Part shown: in pieces, positions 36,701-48,591 of the stretch
How the letters are laid out: the number at the start of each line of letters is the position of its first letter
Position numbering within the stretch: position 1 is the stretch's first letter
DNA from: Ulva prolifera
Lineage: Eukaryota > Chlorophyta > Ulvophyceae > Ulvales > Ulvaceae
Reading direction: 5' to 3'
Assembly (NCBI GenBank): GCA_023078555.1
Contig: CM041199.1
Span: forward strand, 558,001 to 622,000
Length of the DNA stretch: 64,000 nucleotides
Translations under genes and position numbers: made by a program
The notes under the pieces: generated by a model
Databases searched by the model: none
What the model saw: only the letters and a program-made list of their open reading frames with translations
Told to the model about the DNA's origin: nothing

Positions 36701-39700
36701 CTGGAGGGCTCATGTGTGGTCAGCACCACACCCCTGCAGGGCTGTGCATGCATGCTGATGCAAACACTGCGTGCGGCACACGATCGATTAGCGGCAAAGC
36801 GAGCAGCAGTGGTCGGACGACCTCGTTGCCCCACAGCATCCAGTGCCGCGCACTATTTAAGGATATTATAAAGGTGTTATACACGATGTTGATGCCATGC
36901 ATGTGGACACAGCGCGCAGCATACCGCCCCCTCCGCACGCGCAAGCGCCTCCTCCTCCTCTAGAGTCTGCTCGTCATCCACAGCCTCCGCATTCTCCCAG
37001 TCCTCCTCATCCTCTTCTCCCCCCTCTCCACCAGCCGGCGCATCCCCGCCGCTCCGCCCCCCTCCAGCCTCCGCCGCCTCGTCCACGTCATCATCACTGT
37101 CAACATGCATATCCGGCAAGGCCGACGATGGGCCCGCCCCAGATGGGTCCCCCGCACCGCCCTGATCCGCCAGCTGTGCCGTCCACGCAGCGACGTGGTC
37201 GATCGCGCCGACCGGCGGCGCCGCAGCCACCGGCCGCCGCTGTCGCCGTGGCGGCGTCGCGGCCGCTCCGGCGCATGCGCTTGACGGCCCGGCACCCGCG
37301 GAAGCCGAGGTAACGCCTGCAGCTGCGATGGAGGAGGGGCCTGTGGCAGAGCTGGGGTGAGATGAGGTTCCGGCTTTGGCAGGTATACTGCCGGGGGTCC
37401 CGGCATCAGCGGCGGCGGCGGTGGAGGAGGGGGGGACGCCGAGGAGCTGCTCGAGGGTGATGCCCATGGAAGCAGCAACCTCCGCGAGTGACGCATCGCC
37501 TTCATTGCCCAGCTTGTCGATCTCCGCCTGTGTGTCCTGCACACCCACCGTCCACATTCACACAAGACCAAAACAACGCACACACACCCGACAGAACATG
37601 GCTTCGATCCAACGCACGAGCGCACGCAACGCCTCGCATCTCGCTCCGCCACCGCAAGAGGAGCTGCGGTGGGGCTGATAAACCAGTGGCTACAGGTGCA
37701 TTACCCGCAGCATGCATGTGGAGCAGATAAGCACACCGCTCCCTCTGCACGCGCTAGCGCCTCTTCAGCCTCGAGCGTCTCCTCATCATCCACCACCTCC
37801 GCATTTTCCCAGTCCTCCTCATCCTCCTCGTCGTCCTCTCCCCCCCCAGCCTCCACGTCGAGGCCCCCTGCGTCTGCCTGCCAGGACGGCCCAGCGCCGC
37901 TGCTCCCCCCGGCACCACCCGACGTCCCCGCACCAGTATCGCCCCGCCTCCGCACAGGCGCGGCACCAGCCGGCGCGTCGCCAGCCATCAAATCGCTTGC
38001 CCACGCCGCTGACCCGCCCCCACTGTCGCGGCGGCCATTGCTCGGGGCTACAGGTTCCTCCCCGTCGATGGGGCCGTCGTCATCGTCGCTGTCATGCATG
38101 AGCTCATCTTCGCCCCCCCCGGTACCACTGGGCCCGGCGCCGCTGGCCGCAACCGCGGCGGCGCCGGCGGCGGCTGGAGGAGCACCAGCGCCACCAGCGT
38201 ACTCTTGCAGACTGACACCGTAGGTGCGCTGCAGGAAGGCTGACAGGTCCTCGTCCACCTCAGCCGCCAGCTCAGCTGCAGCAACAGGTGCACAATCAGC
38301 CACATGCGCCAGTGAACACACTGCCATTGGCGCACAAACCAACAGGGGAAGCAAGGCCTCCTGCACACTCTACAGCAAGACAAGCCCTTTCCCCCCAGAC
38401 ACCGCTGGATTGCTGGAGTGATCACATACACTGTAACCTGTGCTCAGCACAGAGCTGCTCGTCTGCCTTCCACACGTCCGTAGGTACACTGCAGGTGCTC
38501 AGCACACCTGGCACTGCTGACGACGCCACAACCGCACAACTGTGCACACAGAAACAAAGCAGCAAGGAGTGGTGTATGTCTTGTGTGAGTCCAGCAGCGT
38601 CTTGATCTGTGGCTGCATGCATGCATGCACAGCGCCTGCCCAGGCCCAGAGCACGCCCTGCTGCCAGCATGACCGGACAACGGCAGCACAATATACAGCC
38701 TTCCGCAGCCAAGAGAGTCACACTACATCCAGCTGGCTCGCTCCTCACCGTAACAGCCGACGAGTTTTGAAATGATCCGAGATACAAATCCAAGACCCGG
38801 CTGTTATAACGCAGGATCATTCTTGACAGCAGATGTTATGCTGTAGCACTCCAAAGTATGGATATGTTCACATGATGTTGCAACTATGTCCGCGAAACAT
38901 TTGCTGGCAGGGTTACACATGCTGCACGTGACAGACGCGATCAGCTGTGCCAGGCAGTGGCCGCCGCACCTGCTTCCGCGTCACCGTTGCCATGCCCACC
39001 CTCGGCGCGTGCCAGCGCCTCTTCGGCCTCCAGCGTCTCCTCATCATCCACCTCCTCCACCCCGCCGCCGTCGCTCCCACTACCATCACCCACACACCAA
39101 TCACCGTCGCCATCAACCTCTCCAGCCGCCGCAGCGGAAGCCTCTGCGGCAGGCCCCCCCGCCGCGTCTGCCGGTCCGGCGTCGGGTGCGGCGACGTCGG
39201 CCACGGTGCTGGGGCTGTGGCCAGATGGGGCGCCAGTGCCGGCGTCTCCAGCGGGGGTCGGGGAGGAGCGCCCGGAGGGCGTCGGCGTCGCCTCCGGGCC
39301 ACCGATCCGCTGTACAAGCAGCTTCGAAAACCTGCATGCCACCGCGTGTGGTCTCGAGCATATGCATGCGTGCTGCTTCAGACATCAGCCTCTTGCGCAG
39401 CCTCTTCGACCTGAACAGTAGCTCTGATCATGTGGCTTCGGCAGTCGTGCCCGCGCACACCAGGCCATCCACATGAGGCATACCGCCCCTATCAACTTCA
39501 GAGCTCATCTCTTCGAATTATGTCAGTAAAAGATGGCTGTGAAGCCTGAACGGCTGAAGTCTGACTTCGGGTTTGTGACAACTGAGGCTCAGAACAAAAG
39601 GTGCCCATGGCGACTGCCGGAGTTTGAGCACCGGCATGGCTGCATGTAGTAGACTGCAGCTACCCCTGGAAGCGCAATCGTGCCCTGAATGAATGATGTG

Positions 39701-40990
39701 AAGCTGCGCACTTCTCGCTCTGCGCAACAAAGTCATTGAGCTCCTTGTCCAGCTTCCGCCGCTTGATGGCCTCGACCTGCTCCTGGACCGTGAAGTTGTG
39801 CACACTGCGCGCCTTTGACCAGAACTTCAGCACATCCCGGGCGATGCCGGACGCCCGCTTGACCAGCTTCTGCTGCTGCTCCTTTGCCCGCACCTGCATT
39901 CACAGGCCACGTTCAGCGAGCTCCAGGGCCCGCATGGATTCACGGCAGCTTGGCTGCGACACTGGGAATGTCAGCCCCGTGCTTGGTTGCTGCTGCTGTG
40001 CCAGGGGACATTCAGTTTATGCTTTTGCGGCGACGATTCAAAGTGTCTGTGCTATTACTGCTCATGCCTTTTTTGTTCAGTTATATCTGAGGTGCCTATG
40101 TGTGTTGGTGGCCTGCTTTGTAGGGAAGTTTATGGTGTCTTTAAGCAGCCTTGGGCAGGAGCGACCACAGGGGTCAGCAGCTAGCTGTGTCAGCGCAATT
40201 CAAAGGGCTGACAGCTGACATCCATGGACAGCGAGATTCGGTCCAAGGGCTCACCTCGCGCCGGCTGATCAGGTCCATCTTGCTCCGGGAGGCCTTGACC
40301 GCAGTCTGCTTGAGCTGTTTCAGCTTCGCCCTGCGCTCCTTTGAGAACTCATTCTGCATCCACTTCATCTCCTCCAGCAGGTAGTCCCAGTGGCACTTCT
40401 TTTTAGCTGGCTCCGGCTGCGGAGGCGGCACTCGCCCTGTGCGTTTGAACTTGGCCCGCGCAGCAGCCTGCATACAGCTATCCCTTGGTTCACACCGATG
40501 CAAACTTGTGCGGTCTTCGTTGCAAGAAGGTCAAGCAAAGCCTGTGCAATGAAGGAATCGTTGTATTCACGCATAAAAAGGACTACGAGGTGCGAAGGGA
40601 CTATGAATTGGACACAAAAGTGATGATGATCAGGCTCCAGTATGTTTTTGAAGGGTAGAACACACCACTGGTCAGCCCTAGACCGTCACAGGCTGCGATG
40701 GCATACGCTATACCAGATTATTATGCCCAGTTTGATCACAGCACGCATATTCAGGCTCGCAGGTGCAAGACCGGGTACAGAGATCAGCGCTCAAATAGTC
40801 CATGCTATGCTACGGACTCCATCAGGCACCAACGCAGCGATACCAGCCAGAGCACATCAAATTTGAGCCTCACCTTCAGAATTCCTTCCGCCTCAGGGCC
40901 GTAAGGCTCCATTTGATGGACGCCTGAATCCGCCAACACCTCAGCGAGCGCCAAGGAGGCCTCAGATTTGGATTTCGACTTTCGATCCAT
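27709..40990 (-). CDS. PIE1: SWR1/PIE1-type Snf2 chromatin-remodelling ATPase (H2A.Z deposition)
   Basis: Catalytic subunit of the nuclear SWR1 complex, which exchanges H2A for H2A.Z. Sixteen exons join in phase: 40990-40874, 40467-40255, 39893-39712, 39331-38970, 38275-37737, 37536-36925, 36576-36022, 35546-35286, 34693-34460, 34187-34055, 33687-33482, 33009-32070, 31793-31474, 30825-30289, 30205-28852 and 28589-27709; about 2,481 residues. Exons 2-3 encode the HSA domain ([31 protein letters not shown]). Exons 4-7 carry three acidic modules. Helicase motifs follow: ADEMGLGKT (Walker A), [20 protein letters not shown] (DEAH box), [87 protein letters not shown] and [18 protein letters not shown]. 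Exon 12 contains a long Ala-rich insertion splitting the two ATPase lobes, as in Swr1/INO80 proteins. The Pro/Gln/Met-rich tail contains MMQQQPG three times. A 72-base in-frame intron within exon 15 is possible. Confidence 0.95.
34040..34051 (-). repeat. poly-C tract next to the SWR1 intron 10 donor
   Basis: On the coding strand, intron 10 starts GTG at 34054 and continues directly into twelve C bases. It is the second example of a C-run immediately inside a 5' splice site. Confidence 0.9.
35026..35060. repeat. 17-bp inverted repeat with a 1-base loop in SWR1 intron 8
   Basis: GAGGCGTTGTCCGTTGG (35026-35042) and its exact reverse complement (35044-35060) are separated by a single A. The pair lies wholly inside the intron spanning 35285-34694. 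The transcript could form a long hairpin. Confidence 0.95.
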
Positions 40991-42390
40991 CTCCAGTAAT
41001 AATCAAAATATGACATTCGAGAGTGAATCGCCTTGGTGTTCGTGAATGATTGGCCGGCCACCTGGAGTATGCAGCCCTCGCATACTGGCTGTCACCAGGG
41101 TCCACAAAGTACTCACGAACTAATTCAATCTGTCAAAGGGTCTCTAAGCATTAGTTCTGTCAACGTGTTGCAGTACCCGCGAGCGATCGCGTTGCCAAAT
41201 GCACTACACAGCTGCACTCATCGCTGCCTCACGCTGCGCAGGAACCGATCATCGCGTCTACAGCAACGGATCCTGACGTCCACAACGCTTGAGGTCTGTG
41301 CCGATGCGCTGAACTGAGTCAGACGCGGCCATGGTCGCCACGTTACATGCTGTTTTTTCCCTGCAATGCATGCGCTCCCCATCTGCCCTTGCACTTGCCC
41401 AGAGGGTCCACCTCACGTCATGTGTTGCAACACAGCGCAAATGCATGTTAAGCATCCTGCTCCGGATTCGATCGATCGATGTCCCATCTGAGGCAGCCAC
41501 TGCAAGGAACAGCAGCGTCGAACAGAAGAGGCCTGACACTACTGCAGACCTGAACCATGCAGATGTGACTGGGGAACCGCCTGTGCACAGGTGCAAGCCT
41601 AGAGCTCTTGAATAACGCTACACTTCGCACAATCCTGCACTCAAAGAAGTGAGGTGTGGTCGCACTGCAGTACGTTCCAAGCTGGGCCCAGGGCTGCATG
41701 CGGGGCAGTGCATGCCCTGGATGCCAGCAGCCAACTGGCCCGTGCATTGCGATTGAGCATCAGCTAGGGACAGCCATGTATGCGGGCGCCTCAATCCACT
41801 CGAAAATTGCATACTGCGGGTAAAAATACAACTAGCTGTAGCTGTACAGCCTCATGGTGCGCATCGTGTGGCAGTATGGCGTGGCACCCGTTCTCATACC
41901 CCGAGACATGAGCATGATTGCACCTGGTCCAATTGTGTGAGGGAACGGGAGCCAGCACCACATGTCGCAGTCCAAGCTGCTGGCCTACATGTTTGCGCCT
42001 CTCTGCTTTTTCATTGAACCCAGCCGAAATGTGTAGTCTGGAAGCGATGTGCACAAGCCTGAAGCTCTGCCTGTGCAGGCACCAGTGGCCACAACATACC
42101 AAGTGGCGTGTGGTTTGACGTCTTCCGGCATGCCGCGGTGAGCAACACGAAACGGGAGAGGTTGTGTCGCTCAAGTGTGGCTACACTAATCACAAACGTC
42201 AAATCGGTCATTGCAGCTCCTGAACGCCCCTTCCTTGCATTTCGATCTGCGCCCGGAACCTGCCGGCCTCGTTGCATCGCCCCGAACGTACTTCAACTCG
42301 CTTGTTCAGGATCCAGGTCAGCTGAAGTGAGATCATCGCATCTGCTCATTGGGGGGACGATCAAAGCTCCCATTGGGTGCCACCGTCGTG
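40991..42390. other. divergent intergenic region between SWR1 and MAGO
   Basis: Both flanking genes start outward from this 1.4-kb stretch, so it should hold both promoters. No gene or clear TATA element was recognised. It is less GC-rich than the SWR1 exons. Confidence 0.5.
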
Positions 42391-43745
42391 ATGCCTGCTA
42401 AGGATTTCTACTGTAGATACTACGTCGGTCACAAAGGGAAATTCGGACATGAATTTCTAGAGTTTGAATTTCAAGCAGATGGAAAGGTGTGATATGCCTG
42501 ATCGGAGACGTAGCTGCTTCCGATGTAGAACCCAGTTTTGCAGCCGATCACGCCATGTCGCGATGGGCACATGGCCTTGGTATACACTACCACTGACAAT
42601 CAGCTCGGCTACAACTGACATCGTGAGCTGTGCCCACTCAGGTCCGCTATGCCAACAACAGCCATTACAAGAACGACACCATGATCAGAAAAGAAGTGTA
42701 CTGCTCACCAGCAATCATCGAGGAGCTGAAACGCATCATCACTGACGCCGAGATATTTCATGAGGATGACTCAAAATGGCCAGAGCCCGATAGGACTGGG
42801 CGGCAAGAGCTTGAGGTCATAATGGGGGACGAGCATATCAGTTTTGCAACCACAAAGCTTGGGTCAATGCTACAGGTACGTCTGCTTCTGCCTGCAAGTG
42901 TATGCTCATCCATCTTGAATGCCTTGCAATCGACCTTGCTAACCTTGCTCGCCAGTCTCGGAGGATCACAGTATCCGGGTTTACGTGCTGTATAGGCAAG
43001 TGCAACACCTGACATGACACATTCAAGATCGTATAGGCGTACGCATACATTGTCGACAGCTTCAGCCGGACGCTGACCAGATCTGACAGGAGCCCGCACT
43101 TTACGGGCGCATGTGCTGTACTCGTGCGAATCAGTGCATGGCTGTGTAGATGCTGTACAACTGGGCAGCCATACTGTATTTGCCATGGAGGGACATGTTC
43201 TGTGAAGCTACGACTGCATGTGCCGTTCCTGAAGTGGCCAGAATTCTGTCCCAACTTTGCTGCCACAGCTGCTGCATGGCATGGCACGCACGGTGGACCC
43301 CAGCTTGCAGGCAGTTCAGCTGGGACTCCTGGCATCTGCAGAAGCTGGGATTCCTGGCATCTGCAGTACCCGCGTCGACATATATACATGCTGCTGTGTG
43401 CTGCATGAGCTACGTGACATCCACATGTAATCCGTTCGACATAATGGATGTGCAGGAAGGGAAGTTGCCCTGCCAGCTTGCTTTGTCATTATGGTGTGCA
43501 GAAGGAGATCTGTGAGTCTTGCGCAGCTGTGTGCAGCAGCAATGACTGTACACCGTAATTCTGGATTCTTCGTGTGTCAATCAGGCACACTTTATCCACC
43601 TTCATGATCCCCCGTGGCCGTCCTGCAGGTTACAGAGAGCCGTGATCCGGATGGGCTTCGAGTATTCTACTACCTGGTTCAAGATCTGAAAACCTTCGCA
43701 ATATCCATCATGAATGCTCACTTCCGGATTCATCCGTACAGCTAG
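42391..43745 (+). CDS. MAGOH: Mago nashi, exon junction complex core subunit
   Basis: Complete gene of three exons, 42391-42486, 42642-42875 and 43629-43745, joining in phase to 148 residues, the normal size for this very conserved family (about 146-150). Mago binds Y14/RBM8A and, with eIF4A3, forms the core of the exon junction complex deposited on spliced mRNAs. The sequence follows the family throughout: [20 protein letters not shown], then [50 protein letters not shown] and [20 protein letters not shown], ending FRIHPYS. The ATG at 42391 fits the family N-terminus. Exons have a mixed third-base composition, unlike the GC-saturated SWR1 and reductase genes. No residue looks abnormal. Confidence 0.98.
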
Positions 43746-44388
43746 ACACAGCGGGCTTCCGGAATGGCCAGATGGTGCTTTTTGTGGCCGCTGACAATCA
43801 CATCCTGTGATGTCAGGTCTGTCATGCACAAGCTGGTGCGTGACAGGTCCACTCCGCTGCAGGGCGTAGCATGACGCCACGGCGCTAACTCAGTTGAATC
43901 GGTCCAGAACGTTCATTCTGAGCCCACCATGCATGTTACGTTCGCAGTTGGAGGCATGCAGATGTGCGCAGCCACATGGTTCTCCTCTGGCAACCTGTGT
44001 CAAGTTTGACAGGCGTGTCTGTCACTTTGTAACTTCATGTGTTGATCCTGCAACGTGATGCTGCAACCAGTTGACACGACGACATTGAGTAACATCCGGC
44101 TATCAAAGCGCCTACGTTTTTGCACGTCAGAGCTCAGTTGCATGTGCCCCTCAGAATGCATGACCTCAGGCAGCAACGTCCCAGGCAGTGCGTCAGTGCG
44201 CGGCAGTGGCACACAATCCAGTGGATCAATGAATAGGCTATTGAAAAGACGCACGATCTTTTGAACGTTGGCGAATGCGATGCACCCGGACTATGCACAG
44301 ATTAGAAGCTGACTTGACAATGCAAAATACCGTCAAACTTCGCCAGTAGATATCTTCTTTTCGTGTGCTCTACAGACGAATCGACGAC
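43746..44388. other. intergenic, MAGO to FAS1
   Basis: No coding exon was supported. The stretch presumably holds the MAGO 3' end and the promoter of the fasciclin gene. Confidence 0.5.
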
Positions 44389-45236
44389 ATGGCGATCCCG
44401 GCGTTGTGTGCAACACGCTGCTTGACGTACTGGATTTTCTGCAGCACCTGCCTGCAAGCAGGTGTGATTCAAAATGGTGGCGTTCAAGTCCAGGACATGA
44501 GGCCATGCAAGACAAGTTCCTGGGTCCATTGCAGGACTTTCCAATCTCGTTGGCGTGTATGGCCAGAATTCGCCTGCCGAAGCTCTTGTGTCAGATATGG
44601 CTCCAGGTCGAGATGCTGCTGGCAACGTTCTCGCCGAGCCTTTCGCGCATGATGCAGATGACGATATGCTTCAGGAGGGCACTGTGCAAGGTGGATCTCC
44701 CTGTCAGTCTATCCTGGAGGTCCTGTTATCAGAACGATTGGACACAACCAGGGCCGTACTACAGGTGAGCTATGCTTTGCCGCCCTACGACTTGGAACAA
44801 CAGAATCCTGGATATGCTAATTCTCTCGCTCTGCATTGTTTAGGCCGGCTTGGGCCGTGGATTTGGCATGGTCATATCTCCGTTTGCGGAACTGACACTG
44901 CTTGCTCCCAGTGAGGACTCATTTGCTACATCAGGCTACAATTCAACAAACTTGCCACCAGCAATGGTGGCAGCTGCTCTGGCGAACATATACCTCATAC
45001 AAAAAGCATATGATACAAAGATGGGCGAGTTGCAGCACACTGTCACCTCGATCGATGGTGAACATTTGACTTTCACACGGAACGGTGACAGGGTCGCTGT
45101 CAATCTCAATGGAACCTCCGCAAATATCACCAAACCAGACATACCCGCCTGTCGATCATATGTGCATGTCATGAATGGATCATTTCTGGAGCTTTGGGCG
45201 GGCGAGGGGAACGCCGGCGCCGCACTGACCCTTTAG
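44389..45236 (+). CDS. secreted fasciclin (FAS1) domain protein
   Basis: Three exons, 44389-44461, 44535-44764 and 44844-45236, join in phase to about 231 residues. FAS1 domains are extracellular adhesion modules, common in algal and plant wall or matrix proteins. The N-terminus (MAIPALCATRCLTYWIFCST) is hydrophobic and may be a signal peptide. The single FAS1 domain starts at SILEVLLSERLDTTRAVL, has the H1-like segment SPFAELTLLAPSEDSFA and ends with the H2-like segment SYVHVMNGSFLEL preceded by ITKPDIPA. Four N-glycosylation sequons (NST, NGT, NIT, NGS) support an extracellular location. The introns are short (73 and 79 bp). A short low-complexity tail follows the domain, and no GPI signal is obvious. 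A TGTAA lies about 110 bp past the stop. Confidence 0.85.
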
Positions 45237-48200
45237 AATGACATATGGGCACATAGCAGCAGGCTGATGTCCGCCCCTTTGCATATCGCCTGTGCATATT
45301 CTGCAGAATGCTTGGTACATGCTACTGGTGCATGAGGGCTGGTGCTGTAAGGCGCTTTGGTGGACGAGCATGTGCACGCGAATTCACAAGTTTTTTTACA
45401 TGTATTCGTGTGCGAATCTTTCCAATGACAGAACTGAATGTAGACTTATGGGCAGAGTGTTGCCTTGCCCCCAAACCAGGATCCAGTGGCTAGGATGCAT
45501 TTGTAGCATGTGAGTCAGTCGTGCTGCAACAGCAATGTTGAGATTTGCTGTATGTCCTTCTAATTGTAACACACAAGGACGTTATACTTCTGCCAGAAGG
45601 CAGTTGGCAATGAGCAGATCCAGTGAGCACTCACTGCTCCGCGCACTTGCCCTGGAATGTTCCGCTTGCTTGCCCTGGCACCTGAGGACCAAGCATTGCT
45701 GTCACCATGGCTGGAGATGTGGCAGACGCCACAAACGATGCAGGCCAGGTGCTTGCTACGCATGGCACAACATGCCAGCATGTAGCCAGGCGGCACATTT
45801 TTCTACAGTTGCTGCATCTGCCTACCTAGAGACTGTTTTGGGAGCAAGCTACATGGAATTTGGCAAGGGGTGCGAGACATCTGGAGCTGCAACGTCACCG
45901 ACAAACAGCTCTCGCAAGCCAGCACAGCTGTCACATCTGGTGCAACACAGCCATCAGGTCACAGTACATCTACGCCTGCAGCAGCATGGAAGTGTCATGC
46001 CTGACCTCGTGTTCTGGCTGCAGCAGCACTCTCCACCTGCCGCAGCACAATAGCAAATCACATGCGGCCGTAGTCTGGGGTTGATGCGTTGAGATAGCAT
46101 ATTGCTGACGCGTGACTTTGATGCCTTACAGCCACAAGGACATTGATATGGCTGTAGAGCCACATCTACAAGCGAGCAGGCATTACTCTAACAAACAGGA
46201 TGAGTAGAGGCAATGACCTAAGAAACGGCATGGCTGATCTGAATTTAAGCGTTTGTGGTTCGAAGGTGTAAGCTGGCACCCCGTTTGATATGAAACAGTA
46301 GCGTGATCCGGAGGCAGCAGGCCTGCACTGAGGGATCACAATTGTGAGCATTGCCAGGGGTTCGCTTTATCTGAAGCACAGCACGTAGCCTGCACACACT
46401 TACCTCACACCGTGTAGCCTCCTGACCTGCTCGTGTGAGTGGCCTGCCAATGCAGAGCTTGAGGTGTGCAGGCTTGCAGATTGGAATGGACCTGGCCTTG
46501 AGTCGTGTGGTGTGCACACGTTGGGTGTACTGATGACCTTGAAGGCCTGCTTCACACAAACATCACGACGAGCAGAAGCCAGGCTGGAAGCAAAGGAAGC
46601 GTCCGTGAGAGCACGAAGATGTCATGTCAACATGCATCGCCTTTGTGCGTTGCTGGTATTCTGCCAGCTCACTTCACGCTCATGTGTGACGGCAGATGAA
46701 GTCACACTGCTAGATGTTCTGACTGTAAAAACAGATCGGTGCACAATCCGAAAGGCGTGGTCGCAGCCTGAGACTCTCAGGGAATGAGACACAACGGCTG
46801 TGCATGGATGGCGCCCAATGCATCAACTGCGAAATAGATTACGACTGACCTGAGACAATGACAACAACAGCACTTGAACATTACCGTTGAATGAGCTCGA
46901 GGCCAGTATTGCCTGCGCTATTTCAGTTAGACAGCAGCGCCCCTCTGGCAGCCTTTGCCCATGCCGCGGAGTATTGCTTCAATTCAATAAGCGCCCTCTC
47001 AAAAAGCAGGTGTTGTTTACGCAGGTAAACCACTGCTGTTCCTGTGCGAGCAAGAAGCCGCGCCCATGTTCACTTGCTCTGAGATTGTTAATTGCCTCGC
47101 CGAAAGCCGTAGTCTCTGAGATGTAGCAGATGCCGTGAATCTGCGTCCTGCTCAAAGGGAATTCAGTGGCCAAGGTGCTTAAGACGTCTGCGTCTCCAAG
47201 CTGGCAGGAGTCATTGCAATACTGTGCAGTGCGATTCTGTGCTGTTCGTGCACCATAATCTGCACCGCTTCCCCCACGCCAAGCGTCTGCTGTCTGGTGC
47301 AATGCCAGACGCAGAGTAAAACGCACGCATCGCGATGGTGACGCCGTGTTCTATCTGAGGCAGAAAAGTGCACTGGTTGCGACGCCGTGGCCAGGGGCGT
47401 TGGACCGGCTGCCGGCCAGCATGCGTGTCCATCGATACAACGCGGTATTGAACTGCACTTCTGCATGTCGGGCCTCAAGGTGATGGCGAGCTGTACGGGA
47501 GCCATCGTATGTAAACATCAAACACGCAACTCAGGCTTGACTATCGATGTGAATTGGTGTGTCACGGATCATTTTGGTGCTTGCAGTAGCTCACACAAGA
47601 CGTTACGGCACCTGCTGCGCAGCTTTTTCAAGGGCCCGGGCGGTGCACGGGGCCAACTTTACGATGTCGAAATACGTGTTGTATTGATATATAACAACTG
47701 TTCAAAACATCTGGTGTGTTTATGGGCACGATGGCTTGCTCGCTGCCGGCTGGCTTACGGACGCCGTTGCAGTCAGGCTCCTTCGGCGCTGCTACGGCCC
47801 TAGCCAGATCTTTGAGCACTTCAAGCTCATGTAGCGAATCCTCTCATGCGGAGGTGTGTTACTCTACATACTGTAGCGTCTTTTTGAGCGAACCTGTGCG
47901 TACGTTTCAACGAAGCGAGCCGCACGCTCCGGATCGAGAACACGCGCGTGGAATCTGTCAGCTCGTCAAACAGAGTGTAGTGCGTGGTGAGCGATGCTGT
48001 TGATGATGAGTTGATTGGCGCAATCCTGGTGGTCACGCGGCACTCGTCGAGATGTGGCCAGACATGGCGAGGTCAAACTACCCCGTACTGTTCCAACACT
48101 TCAATGTGTACAGGTCCATATCCGAGGCTATGGCTCAACAGAGTCCACCGAGGTCGGCAGGCTAGGGAGGGAAGCGGTGCCGCGCCAATACGTCAAGCAT

Positions 48201-48591
48201 GCCCGGCAAAACAGCAGCATGCTCTCAAAGTACGCTTCATCGGGCACTTGACACACCGAGAGTTCATGACTCTGATGTTCGTGCACGGCTTGTGTATGTT
48301 CGATGGTGCTTCTTGAGCTGTGACTCTGGTTCTGGCATCATCGTGGCTCCGAGCTGCACGGAAGCATCCCCTCCATGAGCGGAATGTTTCATTCTGACGT
48401 TGCAAATCCTCCCGGTATACTCTGCGATAATAGCCGTTTGAATCTCGCTTAGGCGCGTGACAAGCACGCAGCGTGAGTAGGACGCCGTGCTGTGCTGTGC
48501 TTTTGACAGCACAGCCTTCCTCCCTGCTGCGACCGACCTTGCCCCATCCGGTGTTACAGCTGCGCACACAGCCCGCCAAACACAGAACGAG
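45237..48591. other. long stretch without a secure gene
   Basis: Mostly lower-GC DNA. The only coding-like segment is on the minus strand at about 46979-47200. It reads DADVLSTLATEFPLSRTQIH and later HGRGFLLAQEQQWFTCVNN before a stop at 46979. This is vaguely like the C-terminal half of Josephin-type deubiquitinases, but Gln stands where the catalytic His would be. No upstream exon could be joined, so I do not call a gene. Confidence 0.4.

Noticed and set aside
46979-47326. Josephin-like deubiquitinase fragment
   Set aside because: Only a short WFT-type segment is similar, the expected catalytic His is Gln, and no Cys-box exon was found on the same strand.
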